Of a DNA stretch of 64,000 bases, positions 12,470 through 20,700 are shown piece by piece. Numbering within the stretch: the stretch's first letter is position 1; each line of letters opens with the position of its first letter. The DNA is taken from the NCBI GenBank assembly GCA_024734495.1, contig JALMQS010000073.1, positions 3,537,387-3,601,386 of the forward strand, read 5' to 3'. The notes beneath the pieces were generated by a model that had not been told where the DNA came from, did not search any database, and worked only from the letters and a program-made list of their open reading frames with translations. This DNA is from Forficula auricularia (lineage: Eukaryota > Arthropoda > Insecta > Dermaptera > Forficulidae). The position numbers and the translations under genes were made by a program.

Positions 12470-12949
12470 GTTATGGCACCCCGAGTCGAAATTTAAGCCC
12501 TACTTTATCCCTCAGGGCCGAAATAGAACCGATTTAGAGCACTGTAACCCCGCCTAACTCCTACCTTGAACACCGAGATTCTACTATTTACTGTGAGATA
12601 CTACTTTGAACCCCTAAGTACAATATTAAAAATGAAGACCTACTATTGAACCCCGTAATAAATGTATATTTATTTGAACATCTATATTGTTTGCGCTCAC
12701 TTAGTTACCAAAGAGGCTCTTATGTTTTTGTTTATCTTCCTTTTTTTTTCATTTAATGTAAACATGCTTTTTCATATTAATAAAAACTTTCCTGCAAATA
12801 ATCTTTTTATTTCTTCATTTGTGCGGGTGTTCGTACAAATAGTAATTAAGATAACTTTTCTGGAGAAATAAGTAATCTCAACAGATATAGGCAACAGTAT
12901 AAATCATTATGAAGATCCTGGAGGTAACTTGAATTAGTACGAAAATAGA

Positions 12950-13131
12950 ATGGACACGGATGAACACATCAGTGATTTTGAGTCAGGCAAGTCTACTTTA
13001 TATTAACATAAAATTCTTTAATAATTAACCTCGATATTAATAAATTATTTAAATATTATATTAAATTTTTACTTATTACAGATTCTAACTCTAAAAGTGA
13101 CACTGAAGAACGTCATCTAATGTCTTTATAA
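12950..13131 (+). CDS. Putative two-exon 28-residue acidic peptide (hypothetical)
   Basis: An ATG at 12950 opens MDTDEHISDFES. A splice donor of the minor GC type (TCAG|GCAAGT, 12986/12987) and a good acceptor after a pyrimidine-rich tract (TTACTTATTACAG, ending 13081) join in frame to DSNSKSDTEERHLMSL and a TAA at 13129-13131. The product is very acidic and serine-rich. AATAAA at ~13386 could end the transcript. I know no family match; acidic Ser/Asp-rich N-termini occur in piggyBac-type transposases, but 28 residues are far too few for that claim. It could also be a decayed exon pair or coincidence. Confidence 0.35.
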
Positions 13132-13263
13132 GTTATCTATCATTGGCATCTATCAAACAAGACAGCGATATCATTTTAACATATACTCATTATTCGATGA
13201 TAAAAATATTTCATTCCAAAAAGTCACCAGTGAATCACCCGGGTGGTGATTGCCATGTATTTT

Positions 13264-13479
13264 GGTTTCCATCCATAAAGCCTTAAATTACATCTTCATA
13301 TTCATTCATTTGTAAATATGTAAATAACAACTTTTGTACATATATTTTTGCCTTGGGTAAATACCCCGGCAATTATGTTAAAAAAATAAAGACAATATAA
13401 ACTATTATTATTATATATTATTTATTATTTTTATTATGATCAAATAGGTTATAGGGGTTCAAAATAGACCCCTAATTTT
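13264..13479 (+). repeat. Direct repeat X, left copy (~215 bp)
   Basis: Nearly identical to 15123-15336 (starting GGTTTCCATCCATAAAGCC, ending AAAATAGACCC-TAATTTT). It contains AATAAA and one reverse copy of the GAACCCC-type motif. The two copies directly flank the inner unit 13480-15117. Confidence 0.9.
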
Positions 13480-13544
13480 GGAACGAAGTTCCTTATGGGA
13501 CGCCTCGGGGTGGTACCCTAGTCGGTGAAAAGTGTCCGTAACGT

Positions 13545-13650
13545 TAAATAAAAACAAGCGAGCCAATGCTCATGCGCGCGCATCCACTCAGCCACTCTGG
13601 GGGCGGGGCCTCTGGCTTGTGCTCTGGTCGGGAATCGATGCTGTTCGATG
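13545..13650 (+). promoter_or_regulatory. GC-box/CCAAT promoter-like patch
   Basis: Within AT-rich surroundings this ~100-bp patch is GC-rich and CpG-containing: AGCCAATGC (CCAAT box) at ~13561, GCGCGCGCAT at ~13574, and a perfect Sp1-type GGGGGCGGGGCC at ~13601. It lies 125-230 bp upstream of the ATG at 13776, where a promoter for the spliced frame is expected. Confidence 0.45.
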
Positions 13651-13775
13651 TTGAATCTTTCGATTCAACAGGTATTATTTCATTACCCTCCTCTACCTCT
13701 CTGCTTCTATTTATCGAAATAATCCTCTTTAAAAATTTTATTAATTTAATAGACAGAATAATAGAATTCAATAAA

Positions 13776-14183
13776 ATGGCATCGAATTCAGAGACAGAAC
13801 ATTCAGAACATTTCGTTATTCAGCAACAAATAACAAAGGTGTGCTTACTTAATTAATAAATAAATGAAAATGAAATGAAAATAAATAAAAGAATATTGCA
13901 ATAATTCTACTAATTTATTTATTATATTTCCAGCTAATAGAAGAAAATAATCAATTAAAAAAAAATCTACTAAAGGTAAGCGTTATATATTAATCGTGGG
14001 TGTATGTGTAAAATCCCCGTGAATCCCTAATTGATTTCATAACTAATTCCTATAATTTATTTATTTATTTAATTAATTGAATTTTATTATTTATTTATTC
14101 TATTTAAGGAAATAAAAATTAAAGAAGAAGAAAAAATTCCTTGGAATTTGATTTCCAACGAGGATTTGATGAATTATTATTAA
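13776..14183 (+). CDS. Putative three-exon 59-residue coiled-coil protein (hypothetical)
   Basis: Exon 1, 13776-13838, encodes MASNSETEHSEHFVIQQQIT and K; donor GTGTGC. Exon 2, 13934-13975, encodes LIEENNQLKKNLLK; acceptor TATATTTCCAG, donor GTAAGC. Exon 3, 14109-14183, encodes EIKIKEEEKIPW, then NLISNEDLMNYY and TAA; acceptor CTATTTAAG. All junctions are phase 0 and both introns (95 and 133 bp) are AT-rich GT-AG. Residues 16-44 form a short charged heptad-like coiled coil with Leu/Ile at a/d positions. An open frame continues 5' of the ATG to 13566, but that part looks like leader. No family recognised. Three in-frame exons with consensus splice sites are hard to explain by chance, yet a product this small may be a remnant or a regulatory peptide of the host element. 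Confidence 0.55.
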
Positions 14184-14402
14184 AATATCTAAGATTATTT
14201 ATTTATTTATTATTAGAGTATCTATTAGTTAGATATTTATATAATATACTGAGTAAAACATTGTATAAATTCATATACTGTTTTTTCTCAAATTCAAAAA
14301 TATTTCCATACAAGTTTGTTCAGTACCCACCTCTCCATCCCCTCCCTCGATTAGCACTCATGGATTTAATTTTAACATTTTTTTATTTTATTTTCTTTGA
14401 AG

Positions 14403-14777
14403 GAAAGAAATACGAAAAAAAAGCCGAGTACCAAAAAAGGTATCGGGAGCGGGGGAAAAAAAAAACAAGGTACGGTATATAATTTATATATATTATATAT
14501 ATTATAATATTTTGCAGTGTAATTTTAAATACGACTGTAAAGTTAGTAGACATCAGACGAGAAATTAATGATTTTATAATCAATTTCAGTATCGGAGAAA
14601 AATATAAAAAAAAAACAAGTAGGCTATATCAACAAGAGTATCGACAAAGAATAAAAAGAAAAAAATACAAAAGATCCAAGGTATGGTATGAAAATTATAT
14701 ACATTTTTAATAAAATTATTATTGCCATTAATAACTGTAATTAATTTTCGTACTGAAAATATACGGAGATTAAATAA
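14403..14777 (+). CDS. Lysine/arginine-rich exon series (hypothetical, partial)
   Basis: An acceptor (TTTCTTTGAAG) precedes 14403-14469, which reads KKYEKKAEYQKRYRERGKKK; donor GTACGG. A second exon, 14590-14680 (acceptor CAATTTCAG, donor GTATGG), continues in frame with IGEKYKKKTSRLYQQEYRQR and then IKRKKYKRSK. A further acceptor at 14768 gives IK and a stop. The two exons share a repeated EYQxRYR / YQQEYRQR pattern rich in basic residues, plausible for a nuclear or DNA-binding tail. Which upstream exon it joins is unclear, because the 59-residue frame already has a stop. Exon boundaries are read by eye. Confidence 0.4.
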
Positions 14778-15122
14778 TGCACAGCGTCAACAAATTCTTC
14801 GGAAGCATAGAAAAGATAATGAAAACTTATTTTAGTTACCATAAAGCTATAGTTTCTATGATAGAACATAATTATGCTTAATTATTATTATTCATATAAA
14901 TACCTGTTTCTTTTTGTATATTATTATTATTATATATTATATATTTTTATAAATCATTGTAAATAAAATAAAGGTGTTAAGATAATTTTATAAAGTAGTT
15001 TCTTTGCTTTTTATCGATAAAAAAATCATAATAAAAAATGTATACCCGAATAATTATTTTCTTTATACCTAGAATAGAACTTAAAATTAATATTTTTATA
15101 ATAAGGAACTTCGTTCCTATCC

Positions 15123-15336
15123 GGTTTCCATCCATAAAGCCTTAAATTACATCTTCATATTCATTCATTTGTAAATATGTAAATAACAACTTTTGTACAT
15201 ATATTTTTGCCTTGGGTAAATACCCCGGCAATTATGTTAAAAAATAAAGACAATATAAACTATTATTATTATATATTATTTATTATTTTTATTATGATCA
15301 AATAGGTTATAGGGGTTCAAAATAGACCCTAATTTT
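15123..15336 (+). repeat. Direct repeat X, right copy
   Basis: Second copy of the ~215-bp repeat; differs from the left copy by a few single-base indels in A and C runs. Confidence 0.9.
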
Positions 15337-15515
15337 TATTCCCATCAGAACCGACTTTGAACCCCAAACTGGTAAAACGGGAAATTTATACCTCTTTGCT
15401 GTCCAAAGTCTGACCTAATTTAACATGGAAATAGAATCTACTTTGAGTCCCCAAGTCCTAAATAAGAACTACCTTATAAGGCTTAATGTAGGGTTTAAAT
15501 TTCGACTCGGAATAA

Positions 15516-16374
15516 CACATACTTCCATGCATCACCATGTATCAGTATAGGTAAATTATGAGTGAAACTTAATTGATGGGTCGATTCTAAAAAACGTACC
15601 TTTGGAAGTTACATCGATGAAGGCAAAACCACGATTCAATGGAATAGGTGCATCCTTATTTTATATCTGTTTGTAATTAAACTATGTGATGTGACTAAAT
15701 CTATATTTAAATTTCGAATCCCTTATCAGAGACTTTTTTTAATGCTATCCAAGAAAAATCAGCCGTTTGAATTTTGATAGTCCAGTCCATTACCGAAAAG
15801 AATCCATTTATGTGGAAGAGAGGGGGACGCCAAATTTCGATTGATAGTTTTATACAGAGAATATAAAGCACGCTTTCTATTAAGACAAGATGCAAGACGG
15901 TTGGCCATGCTGATGAGTTTTGAATCCATGATAATTTATTTGCAATTACTTTGAGATTTGGCAAATGCAACTCAGTCATTCTAGACTTGATGAAGATGTA
16001 TAGATGTTTGACCGAAACCTAGTTATATTTTTGTCAGTGAAGTTTCGTCTTGAATGTTTGCTAATGGCCTGGATAGCGTTTTTGGTACTTTTGCTTGATC
16101 TTCCCTGGGAGGGGTCAGCCTTTCTGACTGACGTATAAACAAACTCACTTTAAGAAATCTTAACAACTGAAGACGCCATCTTTGATTATCTCTTATCGAG
16201 TTTACAACTAAACTAATCTAATCAAAAAGGACTTATTGATTTCATTATTTTTTTATAGTTATTTTACTAATATTCACGATGAAAAATATTTTTTGTTTAG
16301 GCTTTAAGTATCAAGTTGATGATATGTAAGATTTTTCAAGTTAGAAAAGTGCTTAGCATATAATTATTTAGTAA
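15516..16374. other. Noncoding DNA
   Basis: No feature recognised; a 90-codon minus-strand frame (15707-15979) lacks any known motif and has no supporting splice or composition signal. Confidence 0.4.
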
Positions 16375-16421
16375 TTTAAATTTAGGGAACGAAGAAAAGA
16401 TTATTTTTATTATAGACAAAA

Positions 16422-16516
16422 GGATCAGCCGGGGCTCGAACCCGGGATCTTTGCATGTGTACTGCAATGCTTTGTCATAAGAGCTTTAGCTCCTATATCC
16501 ACTAAGCTACTGATCC
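16422..16516 (-). tRNA. tRNA-like sequence, probably a pseudogene or SINE head
   Basis: On the minus strand the ends pair perfectly as a 7-bp acceptor stem (GGATCAG/CTGATCC). There is an A box (TAGCTTAGTGG), a perfect T-arm (CCGGG-TTCGAGC-CCCGG), a 5-nt variable loop and a 5-bp anticodon-type arm (TTGCA-GTACACA-TGCAA). About 21 extra bases lie between the D arm and the anticodon arm, and the would-be anticodon (ACA) with C at position 37 is odd. No CCA, no intron consensus. It is best read as a tRNA-derived element head; the extra insert argues against a working tRNA. Confidence 0.5.
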
Positions 16517-16642
16517 CTGAACCCAAACTAATACCTATTGTCTATATGAATATGGAATTTCTTTTTTAATCCTCTCCTCGTTCATTTTTCGCAGCGTAGG
16601 CCTTGATTCATTAATTAAACAATTAAATATTCCAGCGCCTCC

Positions 16643-16685
16643 CAGTACACATGCAAATATCCCGGGTTCGAGCCCCGGCTGATCC
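16643..16685 (+). repeat. Inverted half-copy of the tRNA-like sequence
   Basis: Contains only the 3' half (anticodon loop onward, T-arm with GGTTCGAGCC, acceptor CTGATCC) of the 16422-16516 sequence, in the opposite orientation, continuing into the shared flank TTTTGTCTATAATAAAAA. Confidence 0.8.
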
Positions 16686-16850
16686 TTTTGTCTATAATAA
16701 AAATAATCTTTTCTTCGTTCCCTAAATTTAAATTTGTTATTAATTGTCTTTACACGGCCTCGTTGTGGTCGCGCCCCGGGTGAAGAGAAAATTATTTTCG
16801 ATCTTTGGGGTCTGCGATCGATTGGGAGGCGCTGGAATATTTAATTGTTT

Positions 16851-17640
16851 ATTTATTTAGTAATATTACTAAAATATTTCTTTATTGTTGTGTGTGGGTC
16901 TAGCACTCTCACAAGTCGCTGTTTGAATGGAACTTTCTTCTACAAATATACTGTTTACGAATCGTATAATATTAGTAATTTATTTATCATTTAATTTTAA
17001 CTGGGATTTAAATATAAATATATGTGTAATTTAGTTATAAGCAGAATAGCCATTCAAAGCATTGATTTTACTCTGATATAAGATACCGCTATGAATATTT
17101 TCCTTGGAACATATCAATCCATGAAGCTTCTGTCAAACGTGCAATGGCCCACAAGATAAACACCTAAAATAATCCATTCTGTTAAATAAAATGATTCCTC
17201 CGTAGTTATAAGCAAATAAATAACTATATCTATTAATAAATTTGCATTAATTTATGACATGATTCATGATAAATCATGCATTTATCTAGGCGAAAAAGAA
17301 CTTGTAGTTAAAAAATATCATGAATGATGAGAAAAACATTGGATAACGTAAAAATAAATCATACCATAATCACACATAAAAAATATTTGAAAGGACACGA
17401 GATTTAAAATTTTTAAATTAATGGTTTCTTTTTTCCTAATCACATTGGGAAACAAATTTTCTCATAGTATTCAAGCCTAGCCAAACCTTTTTGTTTATAT
17501 TCGGGTGAAATGGTGAAGGCAGCAACTTATAGATGGCGCTGAGAAATTTTACTATAAGTGAGAATGTGGAAGTCATAATTTAATTTCTAAATCTTCTTCA
17601 ATGAAGCTTGGATTTCTATTCAAGCCCAGGTGTTGTTTAA
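16851..17640. other. Noncoding DNA
   Basis: AT-rich, no feature recognised. Confidence 0.4.
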
Positions 17641-17654
17641 AGCCCAGGTGTTGT

Positions 17655-17836
17655 TAAATCCCCCCCCTACTTCTCACTCTTTACAAGACCCAAATCCGTC
17701 CCTTCCTAGAGCTAGAGGCCTTAAAGGATTGCCTTGCCACCGTAGGTAGAATACAGAAAAGACCTAACAGACTAATAGATGACCCGATTTTTAGTAACTG
17801 TCTTGACTTGCTGGTTCATTGAAGAAACGTCTACAT
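17655..17836 (+). pseudogene. LINE reverse transcriptase fragment, interrupted by hAT H1
   Basis: Broken frames give LYKTQIRPFLEL, then RIQKRPNRLIDDPIF and NCLDLLVH-stop-RNV. These match the block just upstream of the conserved tail in Jockey/CR1-like LINEs (S-x-L-x-Y-x-x-x-RPxLEY ... IQ-KR-x-RLI-DPxL ... LxHRRNV). It ends at the hAT junction. The family-2 LINE tail at 20430-20700, on the other side of the hAT, may be the continuation. Confidence 0.65.
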
Positions 17837-17915
17837 CAGGGGTGGACAACCTCCGGCCCTCAGCCGTCATTACATGCGGCCCGTGGTCATATATGACGTA
17901 GGAATTGTGTTTTTT

Positions 17916-18530
17916 ACTTTATCCAATGCGAAGCATGGGAGAAAGTATTGGAATCGCTCTCGCGGCAAGCGCGACTTCAAAGGGTCCTCAGGTAAAGACT
18001 ACGGAACAAATAGACTCAATTAAGGTCACAAATTGAAGTATTCAATGAGATTGAATTTTAGCACGTGACGGTTTTGCCAAAAATTACCTGGAATCTCGTC
18101 GAGAGGCCAAAAAGTGCCATTTTTTTTGGAAGTGTGTGGGGATGGATGGATGGATGGATGGATGTGTGTGTGTGTGTGTGTGTGTTATCGTTTATTTCGT
18201 CCACGATTTTTTCCACACCTTTGCGCTGATTGAAATGAAATTGAAAACCTACCATTAGTTTAACAAAATGAAGCGCTGATTAGTTTTTGGTACATATCGG
18301 TCCACAAACATTAGTACTTTATTTCAGTACTTTTTTAGTTTTTTCTAAATATCTTGAAAATGACTTAACCAATTTTGATGAAATTTAATATCCTAATTAA
18401 GTATCTTGGGGACACAAAAAAGGTTAAATAAAGTTTTTAGTAAAATTATATTTTAAAGTACTTTACTCAAGAACATATTAATATTTCAAATGAATTTGGA
18501 TAAAGTTTAGCAACGATCCGTTGCAGTTTA
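17916..18530 (+). mobile_element. Repeat family A, copy 3 (internally deleted)
   Basis: Starts ACTTTATCCAATGCGAAGCA and ends GCAACGATCCGTTGCAGTTTA-type hairpin plus tail. It lacks the 119-bp repeats: the left unique part joins directly to the last ~55 bp. A GGAT/GT dinucleotide microsatellite (about 18140-18184) replaces the GTAT repeats of the other copies. Confidence 0.7.
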
Positions 18531-18730
18531 TTTGTTTTGTTTTTTAATCGGGTATTTCAGAATGTATTTTAAATCGCATTAAATTAATTAAAAGAAATAT
18601 CATTCCCTATAATTTAATAAAGAATAACATCAAAATAATAATTATAATTATTTATTCGTGTCCATGATTAATAATTAAAGGAATCGTAGGGAGTTGGACA
18701 AGACTTTAAATTAAATTAAATACAAGTTTT

Positions 18731-19330
18731 ACAAAGAGAAACAAAGAGATTGTCCTCTGCTTGATGCAAATAAACATATACACATATATATCAAGATGAT
18801 ATATCTGTATATATATTATTTATTTGTTTGAGACTATAGTTTCGAAGACTTGGTCTTCATCATCAGTCTTTCTTCAATTATAAATGTTTTTCATGGAGTC
18901 AATATCATATGGATATTGAAAACTTGGTGTTCCTTCGTCACTGGAAGCTAGGAACTAACAAAGACATTCTTCGGGCTCACACTCAAATATAACCATATGG
19001 AATACCACAAGGAAACATATGGTTATATTTGAGTGTGAGCCCGGAGAGAGTGTCTTTGTTAGTTCCTAGCTTTCCAGTGACGAAGGAACACCAAGTTTTC
19101 AATATCCATATGATATTGACTCCATGAAAAACATTTATAATTGAAGAAAGACTGATGATGAAGACCAAGTCTTCGAAACTATAGTCTCAAACAAATAAAT
19201 AATATATATACAGATATACCATCTTGATATATATGTGTATATGTTTATTTGCATCAAGCAGAGGACAATCTCTTTGTTTCTCTTTGTGAATCAACAACTC
19301 TGCTACTCTCGGCAAAACAAAAACTTTTCA
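18731..19330. mobile_element. Long-hairpin element B1 with 16-bp target duplication
   Basis: Two ~260-bp arms are near-perfect inverted repeats around ~19000. The right end runs ~45 bp further (GAATCAACAACTCTGCTACT, CTCGGCAAAAC, TTTTCA) than the left, so it looks like a complete copy joined to a truncated inverted copy. ATTAAATACAAGTTTT occurs immediately on both sides (18715-18730 and 19331-19346), a perfect 16-bp duplication. Such long, variable duplications and inverted partial copies are features of Penelope-like retroelements, not of cut-and-paste MITEs. No coding sequence; a minus-strand frame at 18983-19168 is an arm artefact. Confidence 0.8.
19152..19186 (+). ncRNA. Hammerhead-ribozyme-like core in B1
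   Basis: CTGATGA, then T, then the helix GAAGAC-CAA-GTCTTC, then GAAA, then C-TATA-G-TC. This matches the hammerhead order CUGAUGA / stem II / GAAA / minimal stem III / UH cleavage site, as described for Penelope-like elements. The caveat is the extra T between CTGATGA and the stem, and a weak stem I. The mirrored arm has the complement at ~18837-18871. Confidence 0.4.
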
Positions 19331-19437
19331 ATTAAATACAAGTTTTGATTAAATATGCCATACGTTTCGTTGCTGTTTTGCAACTACTTCAGTGGCTCAT
19401 TTATTAAACTTATTTGTCAGGATTTTTTACTACGAGA

Positions 19438-19785
19438 AAAAACATTTCAAACAGTATTCTTTTTTCTATCACAATTCATTCAATTCATCAAATAACATAA
19501 AATATAAACCTTTTAAACAAAGTAATTGTTTTCTGTCAAAAAACTAAAAGAATCAAATTGAACAAAGAATTTTTTTTTTATTATTATTATATACTAGTAC
19601 ATAATAATCTTCTTAATGATACCTTAGTACATAATAATAATAAAAAAAAAATTCTTTGTTCAATTTGATTCTTTTAGTTTTTTGACAGAAAACAATTACT
19701 TTGTTTAAAAGGTTTATATTTTATGTTATTTGATGAATTGAATGAATTGTGAGAGAAAAAAGAATACTGTTTGAAATGTTACGAT
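19438..19785. mobile_element. Hairpin element inside H1
   Basis: Arms of ~140 bp (starting AACATTTCAAACAGTATTC) are almost perfect inverted repeats around a ~70-bp AT-rich loop. No coding capacity and no clear target duplication. Outside it, TTAAAGGAATCGTA at ~18675 and its complement at ~19788 form a further, wider inverted pair that encloses B1 too. Confidence 0.7.
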
Positions 19786-20394
19786 TCCTTTAATAATAAT
19801 AAACTTTAATAAAATAAATTGATTTAAAAATAGTCGAAATGAAATACAAAAATCACACTGAAAGAAATAGCCATTGATATTTGTTGGTTATTTTAAAATA
19901 AAACTCGAAATATTGTTCAGTGTATGTGACTTAACTAATAATTTTGATAATTAAAACTATTAATCTTATGAAATGATTCAATATTTTAAATTGATAAGGA
20001 CCCAAAAATAGGGGGGGGGGGGGGAGATTAGAAAGAAACAGCTTCGCCTGTGTATTCTAGGTTATACAAATCGAACGCTCTGAATTGCAGGTTGCATCAT
20101 TAGGCGTTAAATATTAAAACCTTATGTTTTTGAATATCTCAAAAATAAAATAATAAAATGAAATAATAATTTGTACAGTTAAAACTATTTTTAAACGCCC
20201 TTGGTCTCGTCAATGCGGCACGTGGTGCAATTTAGCCGGCCTGGCCTATATCATGTTTATTAATAATATATTTTTGCATCCTATTCATTAGTAAGATTTA
20301 ACATGAAATTAATAATGAAGTGGCAAGTTCTTTTAGCAGATAAGAGAATTTGAATATCTTTTATAATTCAGCTTTGTTGATATTTTTTAAATTT

Positions 20395-20700
20395 GTATAG
20401 CATATAACACGCATTTCTTCGTCGGCCAACATATTTTCGCGATCAAATTGGAGAAGTTCCGAACTAGTAGTTCACTCTCGAATACGTTTATTCCCATGAG
20501 TTATAGAGAGTGGCACGTTCTTCCTTCTTCCCTGACTCTTACAATCTTCATTTTTTCAAGACCCTCAAGGATGCACAGGCAGCAAACTCTTCATCCTTTC
20601 TCTTGATCAGATTTCTTTAGTAATACAAGGCCCTGCAAGACCGATAGATCCTCTTTTCGGCCGCCCTTTATTGTATTCAATTGCATTAAATAATATAATA
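20395..20700 (+). pseudogene. LINE 3' end, family 2, decayed
   Basis: Readable pieces are TRISSSAN-F, then (after frameshifts) FPDSYNLHFFKTLKDAQ, the equivalent of the FPxxYNLQxFKxRVxR motif. Two in-frame stops occur before it. The 3' UTR matches the 11.9-12.0 kb copy, ending in ATTGCATTAAATAATA. Likely the downstream part of the LINE split by hAT H1. Confidence 0.65.

Larger units (their letters stand above)
13480..15117. mobile_element. Inner inverted-repeat unit carrying the spliced genes
   Basis: Starts GGAACGAAGTTCCTTAT (13480-13496) and ends with the exact reverse complement (15101-15117). It is flanked immediately by the ~215-bp direct repeats X. The contents are a promoter-like GC-rich patch, a three-exon reading frame, lysine-rich exon-like segments and AATAAA signals near 14970. 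The 17-bp ends and flanking direct repeats could reflect an insertion with an unusually long duplication, or recombination between two related elements. Confidence 0.55.
12470..15515 (+). mobile_element. Composite inverted-repeat element with spliced mini-genes
   Basis: Outer inverted repeats GTTAT-(gap)-CCGAGTCGAAATTTAAGCCC at 12470-12505 and the complement at ~15484-15515 bound ~3.05 kb. Near both ends and inside, a motif of the form TAYTTTGAACCCC recurs: plus strand at ~12605-12650, 15352-15365 and 15431-15447, minus strand at ~13453-13466 and 15311-15324. Clustered subterminal motifs of this kind are often transposase-binding sites. The interior holds two or three tiny intron-containing reading frames, a GC-box promoter-like patch, polyadenylation signals, and a ~215-bp direct repeat flanking an inner inverted-repeat unit. 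No transposase was recognised, so it would be non-autonomous or of an unfamiliar class. The element call is inference from these visible structures. Confidence 0.55.
16375..16850. repeat. Nested inverted repeats built around a tRNA-like sequence
   Basis: Two interlocking inverted pairs: 16375-16460 with 16643-16735 (includes GAACGAAGAAAAGATT and half the tRNA-like sequence), and ~16611-16643 with ~16819-16850 (TTCCAGCGCCTCCCA and complement). Confidence 0.75.
17837..20243. mobile_element. hAT-like element H1, heavily invaded
   Basis: Left end CAGGGGTGGACAACC with repeated CGGCCC/GCGGCCCG; right end complements CAGGCCGGCTAAATTGCACC. Flanking 8-mers GTCTACAT (17829-17836) and GCCTATAT (20244-20251) match at 6 of 8, consistent with an aged 8-bp hAT duplication. 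Sequence is shared with H2 (48597-51158) and a partial copy H3 (22380-22896). It encodes no transposase. Nested inside are family A copy 3, hairpin B1 and another hairpin at 19438-19785, so the ancestral element was much shorter. Confidence 0.7.

Noticed and set aside
13566..13856. 96-codon frame starting MLMRAHPLSHSGGG
   Set aside because: It runs through the GC-box patch into exon 1 of the spliced frame; the ATG at 13776 with downstream splice sites is a better start, so the upstream part is treated as leader.
14141..14482. 113-codon plus-strand frame
   Set aside because: Only its last ~25 codons coincide with the Lys/Arg-rich exon; the rest reads through probable intron.
16422..16516. Functional tRNA with an intron
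   Set aside because: The extra bases lie between the D arm and the anticodon arm, not one base 3' of the anticodon where nuclear tRNA introns occur.
18140..18184. GGAT/GT run considered as a regulatory element
   Set aside because: It is a simple microsatellite inside repeat A, variable between copies.
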